Translations under genes and position numbers: made by a program
The notes under the pieces: generated by a model
What the model saw: the letters and a program-made list of their open reading frames with translations, nothing else
Databases searched by the model: none
What the model was told of the DNA's origin: nothing
Shown: in pieces, positions 43,358 to 53,372 of the stretch
Layout of the letters: every line of letters starts with the position of its first letter
How positions within the stretch are numbered: position 1 is the first letter of the stretch
NCBI RefSeq assembly: GCF_001659785.1
Contig: NZ_CP015961.1
Coordinates: 1,612,001 to 1,676,000 of the forward strand
Reading direction: 5' to 3'
Length of the DNA: 64,000 nt
Origin: Dietzia timorensis
Lineage (GTDB): Bacteria; Actinomycetota; Actinomycetes; Mycobacteriales; Mycobacteriaceae

Positions 43358-43481
43358 TCTCCCGCCGTTGTCGATTGGCGAATGCGGTGCGACGGCCGAT
43401 GTGGGGGTGTGTAGGCTTTTGGGCATGCCTCAACCCGCGCTGCGCGGGGCGGGCGGAAGAGATTGACGCGAAAGGTGCACA

Positions 43482-43886
43482 ATGAGTGACCAGAACGTTC
43501 CTGACCAGCTCCGCTATACCGAGGAGCACGAGTGGATCGAGCAGATCTCGTCCACTCGCGTACGCGTGGGAATTACGGAGTACGCCCAGGAAAAGCTCGG
43601 CGATATCGTCTATGTCCAGCTACCAGAGGTTGGGTCCGAGACCCAGTCGGGCGAGCCGTTCGGCGAGGTCGAGTCCCCGAAGAGTGTGTCGGATCTTTTT
43701 GCCCCGCTCACAGGGAACGTCGTCGAGGTCAATAGTGAACTCGAATCGAGCCCGGAACTGATCAACAACGATGCGTTCGGTGAAGGTTGGATCGTCGTCC
43801 TCGAGATCGCCGACGAAGAGGATCTGCAGGCGCAACTCGAGGAGACTCTCGACGCAGAGGCCTACAAGAAGGTCACCGCCGAATAG
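43482..43886 (+). CDS. gcvH: Glycine cleavage system H protein
   Basis: 134 aa. Carries the lipoyl arm that shuttles the aminomethyl group between GcvP, GcvT and Lpd. The lipoylation site is the Lys of GEVESPKSVSDLFAP (about residue 66). YTEEHEWIE near the N-terminus and SPELINNDAFGEGW are standard. GCGAAAGG precedes the ATG. It has its own 124-base upstream gap; gcvP is 3.3 kb downstream and gcvT is not in the window. Confidence 0.96.
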   Translation: MSDQNVPDQLRYTEEHEWIEQISSTRVRVGITEYAQEKLGDIVYVQLPEVGSETQSGEPFGEVESPKSVSDLFAPLTGNVVEVNSELESSPELINNDAFGEGWIVVLEIADEEDLQAQLEETLDAEAYKKVTAE

Positions 43887-44101
43887 GCACCGAACTTCGA
43901 GGTCGCCGGGGCGGCGAGGCGCAGCCCCAATCGGTTCGTTCGCGAATCGCATCGATCGGAAAGCATCCGAGAAAAGAATTTGATGCCCCAGTGAAGCCGG
44001 GGAGCATACTACGGATACTTTTTACGGATAGAATGACAAGGGATAGTCGAAAACCGTAGAGACCACATGGTCCTACCTTTCGAGTTAGGGAGAAGACGGT
44101 A
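43887..44101. other. Intergenic gap gcvH-garA
   Basis: 215 bases without a gene. TAGAAT at 44029-44034 is a possible -10 for garA. GGGAGAAG at 44090-44097 is a ribosome site 4 bases before the GTG. No hairpin of terminator quality is seen. Confidence 0.45.
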
Positions 44102-44533
44102 GTGAGTGAAAACAAGAACTTCCCCGAGGCGACGGCCGAGACCACCTCGGTGTTTCGCGCCGAGCTGCTCAACGAGTCGGACAGCCAGGGCCAGGAAGCT
44201 TCGCTGACCGGTGTCGAGGGCTTGCCCGAGGGACAGGCCCTGCTGGTAGTAAAGCGTGGCCCTAATGCCGGCTCCCGCTTTCTCCTTGATCAGGAGACCA
44301 CTTCGGCGGGGCGTCACCCGGATAGCGACATCTTCCTCGATGACGTCACGGTTTCTCGCCGGCATGCGGAGTTCCGTCAGGAAGGTCAGTCGTTCACCGT
44401 GGTGGATGTCGGTTCGTTGAACGGCACCTACGTCAATCGGGAACCGGTGGACAGTGCGACGCTGTCCAATGGGGACGAAGTCCAGATCGGTAAGTTCCGT
44501 CTGGTGTTCCTCACCGGCGTCGGCGGTCAGTGA
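44102..44533 (+). CDS. garA: GarA/OdhI, FHA-domain regulator of 2-oxoglutarate metabolism
   Basis: 143 aa. The N-terminal phospho-acceptor motif ETTSVFRAE (residues about 12-20, adjacent Thr pair) is phosphorylated by PknB/PknG-type kinases. The FHA domain (about 55-135) keeps AGRHPDSDIFLDDVTVSRRH and GSLNGTYVN. Unphosphorylated protein inhibits 2-oxoglutarate dehydrogenase and, in mycobacteria, acts on glutamate dehydrogenase and GltS. Start GTG 44102. Overlaps ftsR by 4 bases (GTGA). Confidence 0.96.
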   Translation: MSENKNFPEATAETTSVFRAELLNESDSQGQEASLTGVEGLPEGQALLVVKRGPNAGSRFLLDQETTSAGRHPDSDIFLDDVTVSRRHAEFRQEGQSFTVVDVGSLNGTYVNREPVDSATLSNGDEVQIGKFRLVFLTGVGGQ

Positions 44534-45273
44534 CCCCTCAGGCACAGCGAAAGCAGGTCGATGGCCGGCCCACGACATCGTCGATTGGTCAGGTCATCGA
44601 CCTTTTGCGTCCCGAGTTTCCAGACGTAACCATCTCCAAAGTTCGCTTCCTGGAGAACGAGGGTCTGGTCACACCGGAACGAACAGCGAGCGGCTACCGG
44701 CGTTTCGCCGAAACCGACATCGATCGGCTTCGCTTCATTCTTGCGGCTCAGCGCGACCGGTATCTACCGCTCAAGGTGATCCGTGCTGAGCTTGAAGAGC
44801 TTGATGCGGGGGTTGCCGATGGCACCGCTGCGGCGATGCCGCTCGGCCGTAGGCCGGAAGGACTCCCCGGAGCGGAACCGAAGGACTTCCGCCCGTCGCA
44901 GGCCACACGCCTGTCTACGGAAATGGTGGCAACCCAGGCAGACGTGTCCGTCGAACTCGTCAAGGAGCTTCACTCCGCTGGGTTGATCGAACCGGGTCGA
45001 GGCGGTTACTTCGAAGCCGAATCGGTAATTATTGCCAAGACCGCCAAAGAGCTTGGCGAGCACGGTGTGGAATTGCGGCACTTGCGCGCATTCCGTACTG
45101 CGGCCACGCGCCAGGCCGACGTTATCGCTTCGCTTGCGGGCCCGGTCGCCGGCAGAAAAGATCCGGATGCACGGGACCGTGCCGCCGAGCTTGCACGGGA
45201 GATTGCAGCGTTGTCGGTGACGCTCCAATCAACATTGGTGACGGTGAAGGTGCGCCGCGAGCTCGATCGCTGA
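44530..45273 (+). CDS. ftsR: FtsR, MerR-type regulator (Rv1828-like)
   Basis: 247 aa. An N-terminal MerR winged helix (SIGQVIDLLRPEFPDVTISK then VRFLENEGLVTPERTASGYR) and a second helix-turn-helix-like C-terminal part (MVATQADVSVELVKELHSAG). In C. glutamicum FtsR activates ftsZ and cell division; Rv1828 is the mycobacterial counterpart, also immediately after garA. The stop-start overlap with garA implies coupling. Confidence 0.92.
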   Translation: MTPQAQRKQVDGRPTTSSIGQVIDLLRPEFPDVTISKVRFLENEGLVTPERTASGYRRFAETDIDRLRFILAAQRDRYLPLKVIRAELEELDAGVADGTAAAMPLGRRPEGLPGAEPKDFRPSQATRLSTEMVATQADVSVELVKELHSAGLIEPGRGGYFEAESVIIAKTAKELGEHGVELRHLRAFRTAATRQADVIASLAGPVAGRKDPDARDRAAELAREIAALSVTLQSTLVTVKVRRELDR

Positions 45274-45322
45274 GCTTGTCGCACACCACGAGATTGAAAA
45301 GACCGAGAACTAGGGGGCAGCG

Positions 45323-45802
45323 GTGGCCGAAGAACAGATCGAACTCCGAGTCGTAGGCGTTCGATTCGAAGAACCTGATTACGCACCCGTTCTCATTCTT
45401 CGCGAAGTTACCGGGAACCGCGTCCTTCCCATTTGGATCGGCGCATCCGAAGCGGCGGCCATTTCGATGCACCAGCAGGGAGTCGTTCCCGAGCGGCCTA
45501 TGTCGCACGATCTACATCTTGAGCTCATCACCGCGCTAGGCCATACCCTCGAGCGAGTGGAGATTACCAGCGTCGACCGCGGCACCTTCTATTCCGACCT
45601 GGTCATAGGTTCGAACGCGCGGGTGTCGGCGCGGCCGTCGGACGCAATCGCGATCGCGCTGCGCGCGGACGCCCCGATTTTCGCGGCCCCGGCGGTCGTG
45701 GACGATGTTGCGATCAACCTCGACGACGAGGGAGAAGTCGATGTCGAGGCTTTCCGCGAGTTTCTCGACCATGTCTCCCCGGAAGACTTCAAGGATGAAT
45801 AA
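45323..45802 (+). CDS. DUF151 bifunctional nuclease family protein (Rv1829-like)
   Basis: 159 aa. The whole protein is one DUF151 domain: LILREVTGNRVLPIWIGASE, then AAAISMHQQGVVPERPMSHD and ARVSARPSDAIAIALR. Family members have been reported to cleave DNA and RNA, but the physiological role is open. GTG start with AGGGGG upstream. Between the two MerR genes, as in M. tuberculosis. Confidence 0.92.
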   Translation: MAEEQIELRVVGVRFEEPDYAPVLILREVTGNRVLPIWIGASEAAAISMHQQGVVPERPMSHDLHLELITALGHTLERVEITSVDRGTFYSDLVIGSNARVSARPSDAIAIALRADAPIFAAPAVVDDVAINLDDEGEVDVEAFREFLDHVSPEDFKDE

Positions 45803-46087
45803 CCCTGCAGCGGTCGAGTTTGGGATCGGCTAGCCCCGAATGTCTTTCGACCTGCGCAGATGTTAAGTCACTATCGTCACACCATTACCAATGCGCTGTT
45901 CGGGCAGCGGTCTAAACCTCAACTTTAGGTTTAGGGATTCCGCGTGTCCTATTGATTGTCCAGGCAAACGGTCATAGCGTATTGAATGCAAACAACGCCT
46001 GTGAAATTTCACAGATGTATTTCTGAAATTGCACCGAATCCCGTGTGGGGACTCGGGTAGACGATAGTCAGGCAGAAAGGGAGCGAC
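45803..46087 (+). promoter_or_regulatory. Intergenic region with a 23-bp palindrome upstream of the second merR
   Basis: 285 bases without a gene. At 45912-45934 lies CTAAACCTCAA-C-TTTAGGTTTAG, an 11-bp inverted repeat with one mismatch about a single central base. MerR-family dimers bind such sites between -35 and -10, so FtsR or the downstream MerR protein is a likely ligand. AGAAAGGGAG at 46074-46083 is the ribosome site for GTG 46088. No terminator was found. Confidence 0.65.
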
Positions 46088-46747
46088 GTGGTCGATAAAA
46101 CTCGGGGTACGGCTGCCCATGGGGGAGACACCCAGACCGAACTGAGCCTCGAGACCGTTGCTCCTGCGACGAACGCTGCCGGCCCCGTGCAGGGCAGTCT
46201 CAATGATGTCGAGCCGGGCCTCTTTCCCGACGATGTTATCCCGGACGAGACCATGGGCTATCGCGTTCCCACGGCGCTCCAAGTTGCAGGGATCACCTAC
46301 CGCCAGCTCGACTACTGGGCGCGCACCGATCTGGTCAAGCCGTCCATCCGAAACGCCCACGGCTCTGGTTCGCAGCGCCTTTATTCCTTCAAAGACCTTT
46401 TGGTCCTCAAGATCGTGAAAGGCCTGCTGGATACGGGCATCTCTCTCCAGAATATCCGCCGCGCCGTGGACCAGATCCGCTCTCGCGGCGTCGAAGATCT
46501 ATCGAATATCATGCTCGTTTCCGATGGCAAGACGATCTTCGAGTGCACCGACCAGTCCGAGGTTATCGACATTCTGAACGGTGGCCAGGGCGTGTTCGGT
46601 ATCGGAATCGCAGGTGCGATGCGTGACCTGACCGGGACGATCGCCGAGCTGCCCGCCGTTCGCATCGAAGATCTCGAAGAGGAAAGCCCGGCAGTCGAGG
46701 ACGAGCTCGCCTCGCGCCGCCGCGCCCGTCAGCGCCGTACGGGTTAG
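46088..46747 (+). CDS. MerR-family transcriptional regulator (Rv1830-like)
   Basis: 219 aa. A disordered N-terminal 50 residues, then a MerR winged helix (YRVPTALQVAGITYRQLDYW ... SQRLYSFKDLLVLKIVKGLL, about 55-115) and a C-terminal region with DLSNIMLVSDGKTIFECTD. The effector domain is not that of a metal sensor (no Cys). Its place, before gcvP and after DUF151, is that of Rv1830. Target genes are unknown from sequence. Good ribosome site before GTG 46088. Confidence 0.9.
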   Translation: MVDKTRGTAAHGGDTQTELSLETVAPATNAAGPVQGSLNDVEPGLFPDDVIPDETMGYRVPTALQVAGITYRQLDYWARTDLVKPSIRNAHGSGSQRLYSFKDLLVLKIVKGLLDTGISLQNIRRAVDQIRSRGVEDLSNIMLVSDGKTIFECTDQSEVIDILNGGQGVFGIGIAGAMRDLTGTIAELPAVRIEDLEEESPAVEDELASRRRARQRRTG

Positions 46748-46771
46748 ATCCGAACTCGACGAGACTCTATT

Positions 46772-46813
46772 ACGCCCGTCCCACCGGCCATCGCGCTAAG
46801 GGGCGGGCGTTTT
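46772..46813 (+). terminator. Terminator after merR
   Basis: ACGCCCGTCC pairs with GGGCGGGCGT (one G-U) around a 20-base spacer, followed by TTTT. It separates merR from the glycine riboswitch transcript. Confidence 0.8.
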
Positions 46814-46894
46814 GATTATCTTCCGGTCCGAGGGGTAGGCCGGTGGTGTTTGATCGCCCCACGTCCACCAACGTAAGCTCATGTGCACGCATAG

Positions 46895-47103
46895 CCGTTC
46901 GGGAGAGATCTGATCCTGCTCGCGATCAGGCGCCGAAGGAGCAACTCCTCTCCGGGAAACTCTCAGGCACCACGGACCGAAACGGCGTCGCATGCGTCTC
47001 TGGAGAGTGGCGGCCCCGGTCGCCCGCCAACGGGGAAAGCCGCGCAAGGCCGGTGAATCTCTCAGGCGCCGGTGCGTTCCGCACCGGTAGGGACAGAGGG
47101 AGA
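46895..47103 (+). promoter_or_regulatory. Tandem glycine riboswitch upstream of gcvP
   Basis: Two adjacent aptamers. The first (about 46895-46984) has CGGGAGAGATC, then GCGCCGAAGGAGCAACTCCT and GAAACTCTCAGGCACC, closed by CGTT/AACG. The second (about 46994-47103) has CTCTGGAGAG, CAACGGGGAAAG and GAATCTCTCAGGCGCC. These GGAGAG, GCCGAAGGRGCAA and ACTCTCAGGC boxes are diagnostic. With glycine bound it turns on the glycine cleavage gene downstream. The expression platform lies in 47104-47198; no clear T-run terminator is visible, so control of translation is as likely. Confidence 0.95.
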
Positions 47104-47198
47104 GGGGCACGACCACGCAGTAGTAGCCCGCCGCGCCGAGCGGTTCGGCCCAATGGGTGCACCCTGCGCCCACCCCGACACTCCCCGAGGAGCTTCCT

Positions 47199-50072
<2,874 letters not shown>

Positions 50073-50096
50073 CTCGTTCGCTGGTCCGCTAATAGC

Positions 50097-50136
50097 AAAG
50101 GGGGCAGTCGACCATGACGGTCGGCTGCCCCCTTCG
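50097..50136 (+). terminator. Terminator after gcvP
   Basis: AAGGGGGCAGTCGACC and GGTCGGCTGCCCCCTT pair over about 16 bp around ATGAC. 25 bases after the gcvP stop. The short flanking T and A runs allow use in either direction. Confidence 0.88.
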
Positions 50137-50165
50137 CGTCGGCGACGAATCAAAATGTCAGACCC

Positions 50166-51068
50166 GTGGGCAATGCTTGGGCCATGATATTTCTTAGCAG
50201 CCACAGCACAGGTTCGCACCGTAGGTTCGAGCCCATTCCCGCTCCGTACGCCATGGTCGAATGGTGCCGACGGCAGCCACTACCCATGGCGCTCTACGAA
50301 GACGCCGCAACGGTCGACCTCGATTGGTGGAACCTAAAACTCTGGGAACATGGGGTCCCGGTTACGTTATTGGGTAGGGGGCCAGACGGCGAGATCATCG
50401 ATACCGGGATCGCAGAGATCAGTCGGCTCGACATATTTACCCATGCCCGATTCAACGGCGACGTCGACGATAGCCCGTTCGTCTGGGCGCAAGGGCCCGC
50501 GACAATGGAACGGGCACGTAACGCAGAACGGTCGAATGACGCCGGCCATCTCCTCACGCTTCTCTACCTATGTGCGGCGTGGTCCAGCGGGCACCCGCAT
50601 CGCCGGAATCGGAGAGTTTTCCATCGGTATAGCGAGCACAGCGGCGAGGGGTTGTGCGCCGAGGTTCCGTCCGCGCTCGCGGCGTCGGCCAGCTTTATCG
50701 AGGACCGCGACCTCGCGTTCGCGGTACTTCAGCATCCGGATACGTGGCTCGGGCGGCTTGAGGATGGCCAGAATGTCCCGGGACTTGGGCCCGTAGTGTC
50801 CACGCACTTTCTCGCTGCGCTGTCCGTCGCACGGAGAGCTCCACGCGTCGTGCCTGTCGAGCCTGCGGCGATCAACATGCTTATCCGCTGCGGTTGGCAC
50901 GAGTTCGATGCGAGTGAGTCATTGACGACACGCAATTTCAGCGTATTCCAGGAAACGATTCACGATTGGGCGAAAGAGGCGAGAACGGCGCCGGAGCTTG
51001 TGGAGATGTGGCTGGTCAAGTCCTGGCATGAGTTGGGTTCGCTAGACCGAAGGGGTGTACGGAGCTAG
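50166..51068 (+). CDS. Hypothetical protein, possible HhH-like element
   Basis: 300 aa from GTG 50166; ATG 50184 (MIFLSSHSTG) is an alternative and neither has a good ribosome site. Not recognised. The N-terminal part is Trp-rich (DLDWWNLKLWEHGVPVTLLG). The middle is helical, and NVPGLGPVVSTHFLAALS looks like a helix-hairpin-helix element of DNA glycosylases, though no catalytic Asp is placed after it. Hydrophilic throughout, so probably cytoplasmic. Convergent with the zinc-ribbon gene, 6 bases apart. Base use is slightly less GC-rich than the neighbours, consistent with an accessory gene. Confidence 0.6.
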   Translation: MGNAWAMIFLSSHSTGSHRRFEPIPAPYAMVEWCRRQPLPMALYEDAATVDLDWWNLKLWEHGVPVTLLGRGPDGEIIDTGIAEISRLDIFTHARFNGDVDDSPFVWAQGPATMERARNAERSNDAGHLLTLLYLCAAWSSGHPHRRNRRVFHRYSEHSGEGLCAEVPSALAASASFIEDRDLAFAVLQHPDTWLGRLEDGQNVPGLGPVVSTHFLAALSVARRAPRVVPVEPAAINMLIRCGWHEFDASESLTTRNFSVFQETIHDWAKEARTAPELVEMWLVKSWHELGSLDRRGVRS

Positions 51069-51074
51069 CCGTGA

Positions 51075-51302
51075 TCAGTGGCCGTCCTTGCGGGCAGCGA
51101 GGATGTCCCGATGGATACGACCGTCCGCGTTGATTGGGGTCCAGGGCTCAGCGACCGTCCACTGGGAACCGCATCCTCTACAGGCGTAGACGTCAAGTCC
51201 GGCGTTCGTTCCTCGGGTCGGATGCCAGTTGCAGAGATTTCGGCACGGATGTGCCGCGAGGGGAATTGCCTCCGGTGGGGACTCTCGTGGCGATTCGGGC
51301 AC
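51075..51302 (-). CDS. Small zinc-ribbon-like protein
   Basis: 75 aa from GTG 51302 (TTG 51305 is an alternative). Cys and His residues in NLCNWHPTRG and YACRGCGSQWTV could hold one zinc. The C-terminal WTPINADGRIHRDILAARKD is well formed and looks like a real protein, but no family name is certain. It follows the lipoprotein gene by 14 bases in the same direction. No clear ribosome site. Confidence 0.5.
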   Translation of the reverse strand: MPESPRESPPEAIPLAAHPCRNLCNWHPTRGTNAGLDVYACRGCGSQWTVAEPWTPINADGRIHRDILAARKDGH

Positions 51303-51316
51303 CAAGAGACTCGCGG

Positions 51317-51883
51317 TTATCCCGACGCTGAATCGTCGGTGGCTTCCGCTGTGGCGGAGGCTGGGTTCACGGGCTGGAGGACGACCGTGTACGACAGCGT
51401 CGATTCAGGGGTGGAGAAGTCGAGCCGGCCGATGCGAGAACCGGGCGGCACGATGAAGCCGACGGAACCTTCAACGGTTTCGCCCGGCTCGGTGATGTCG
51501 GTGCGCTCAAGCGGATTACCGAGGAAGGACTCCGGATCCTCCAGGCGCTCGAACTCCATGCCGTCCGAGGCGTAAGCGTGGAACTGCTCGGGATCGAGGT
51601 ACGGCTGGCCAAACTCTGCCGAGGCACCGACGTCCGCGATGAGCACTTCCTGCGGCTCGCTGCCGCCCGAGTTAGTCTCGAGCCGGAGCGGCTGAACGAA
51701 CAGGGACAGGCTGCCATTGCCGACGGGAACGGAATGCGGTTCCGCGAAATTCGCGGACTGAGGCATCACTGCATCCGGCGGGGCGGCGAGCCGCTCCTCG
51801 TCGTTTCCGCCGCACGCGGAGGCCAAGGGGACGATGAGGGCGACAACACCCATCTTCATCACGGTCGACGTCTTTGAACGCAC
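51317..51883 (-). CDS. Putative lipoprotein
   Basis: 188 aa. Signal peptide MKMGVVALIVPLASAC with lipobox LASAC; Cys at about residue 24 would be lipidated, and a short Gly/Asn/Asp/Glu linker follows. The rest is a beta-rich domain with a run of VEGSVGFIVPPGSRIGRLDF, resembling the DUF4352/immunoglobulin-like fold of exported proteins. GTG start with GGGGA 6 bases upstream. Exposed on the outer face of the membrane; function unknown. Confidence 0.82.
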   Translation of the reverse strand: MRSKTSTVMKMGVVALIVPLASACGGNDEERLAAPPDAVMPQSANFAEPHSVPVGNGSLSLFVQPLRLETNSGGSEPQEVLIADVGASAEFGQPYLDPEQFHAYASDGMEFERLEDPESFLGNPLERTDITEPGETVEGSVGFIVPPGSRIGRLDFSTPESTLSYTVVLQPVNPASATAEATDDSASG

Positions 51884-51977
51884 GCAAGTCCCCTAATCTT
51901 CACGATCTATTTGGCTCAACACACTTTATCCGAACGAATTCTACGTCCATCACCGAAGTGGCTTCCAATCCACAATG

Positions 51978-52769
51978 CTACGAATGGCCCGGCGTCCGAG
52001 GTATTTGGCCTGGCAAGTCGTTATTTACCAGCGCCATGGTCGCGACCCGGGAGAGATAACCCCGAACGGATTTGGCCGCAGCCAGTTCCTCGAAATGCGC
52101 AAGCGTCGGCGGGAGGAGGTGGACCTCCGACCGCGCGAACGCATCAAGCATGTCCTTGGGGCGTGACCAGCCGGAATCGTCGAACTCGCCGCAGTGGCCA
52201 TCGGGCTCGTGCGGATCGCCTGCCGACAACTCGATGCCGAAGAAAAACGTGTCGTAGCGGCGCGGCGGACCGACGGGCGTGATCCAGCGGGACAGCTCGA
52301 CGAGCCGGCCGGTGTCGGCGAGGAGCGCGTTCGCGCGCAGCATCTCGCCCATCGAAATCTCGTGTGAATCGACGCGGGAACGCCACGGGGCCCATGGGGA
52401 ACGCTCAGGTCCGCCGTCATACGAGATGGAATGAGCGGGGGACGTGAGGAGCATTCCCGTCTCTTCGAAACACTCGCGCACCGCGGCGGAAACGATAGCC
52501 TGCGCGCGGGCAGGTTCGATCCCGAGTTTGCTCGACCATTCGCTGCCATCGGGGCCCGCCGTGGGGAGCCGGTCGTAGTCGGAAGGATCGACCCCGCCGC
52601 CTGGAAAGGCGATGACCCCGCCGGCGAAGACCATTGACGCCGCCCGCCGGATGGAGAACACCTCGACCCCGTGCTCCGAGTCGCGAAGCAGGAGAATCGT
52701 CGCGGCGTCCGTGACGGGAACGGACGCAGGATCGATCTGCTCGGGATGGACGTGACCCTGATGTGCCAT
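51978..52769 (-). CDS. Nudix hydrolase, NUDT19/CoA-like type
   Basis: 263 aa, longer than most Nudix proteins. The domain begins with AATILLLRDSEHGVEVFSIR and GGVIAFPGGGVDPSD, then RECFEETGMLL completes the box; about 35 residues are inserted between its two halves, as in the NUDT19/NUDT7 branch that cleaves CoA derivatives. The last third (VHLLPPTLAHFEELAAAKSV) is helical, as in that branch. Substrate CoA or its esters is a reasonable guess only. Confidence 0.82.
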   Translation of the reverse strand: MAHQGHVHPEQIDPASVPVTDAATILLLRDSEHGVEVFSIRRAASMVFAGGVIAFPGGGVDPSDYDRLPTAGPDGSEWSSKLGIEPARAQAIVSAAVRECFEETGMLLTSPAHSISYDGGPERSPWAPWRSRVDSHEISMGEMLRANALLADTGRLVELSRWITPVGPPRRYDTFFFGIELSAGDPHEPDGHCGEFDDSGWSRPKDMLDAFARSEVHLLPPTLAHFEELAAAKSVRGYLSRVATMALVNNDLPGQIPRTPGHS

Positions 52770-52873
52770 GAGGCCGATTGTGCCCCGAAACGACGAGCCC
52801 GGCGACGAAACGGCGAAGACGGTTAGTCTCCGTTACCTGAAAGGGTGGCCGGTCGACCGGCCTGACGAGATCG

Positions 52874-53323
52874 CTATCCGACAGGCGGGCCGACGAAGAG
52901 AAGCAGGATGAACACGATGATGACGACCACGAGGGCGATGCCTGCGGCGGTCAGCGGGCGGGCGATGACCGCCGCAGCGAGCTTCTCCAGAGGGGACTTC
53001 GGGGTATCGCCGCCTTCGCGGAGGCGCCACGGATCCGTGACGATCGGCTGCTTGAGAGCCCACCGCTCGAAGGGGATCGTCGCGTACGGGATGACTGCCG
53101 AAACGAGACCGGCGAGGGTGTGGACGGGCTTCCACTTCTGATCGATCGCGAGGAACACGATGACCACCACGTAGCAGAGGAACACGAAGCCGTGGATGCC
53201 GCCTCCGATCGACGTTGCCCATGGTTGGTCGAAACCGTACTTGAGGATCATGCCTGCGATGAGCAGCGTCCACGTGACGACCTCGGCGAGCGCAAAGCGC
53301 CGGAACAATGTAATCGGACCCAT
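52874..53323 (-). CDS. DUF3817 membrane protein
   Basis: 149 aa. Four hydrophobic helices: FALAEVVTWTLLIAGMILKY, IHGFVFLCYVVVIVFLAI, a third around LAGLVSAVIPYATIPF, and a C-terminal AGIALVVVIIVFILLLFVG. The first three form a DUF3817 domain; HGFVFLCY is characteristic. Function unknown. Minus strand, 49 bases downstream of the helicase gene, possibly cotranscribed. Confidence 0.82.
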   Translation of the reverse strand: MGPITLFRRFALAEVVTWTLLIAGMILKYGFDQPWATSIGGGIHGFVFLCYVVVIVFLAIDQKWKPVHTLAGLVSAVIPYATIPFERWALKQPIVTDPWRLREGGDTPKSPLEKLAAAVIARPLTAAGIALVVVIIVFILLLFVGPPVG

Positions 53324-53372
53324 GTGAAGAGGGCACCCCTAACCAGACGTGAGAATGAAGCGCGGCTAGAAA

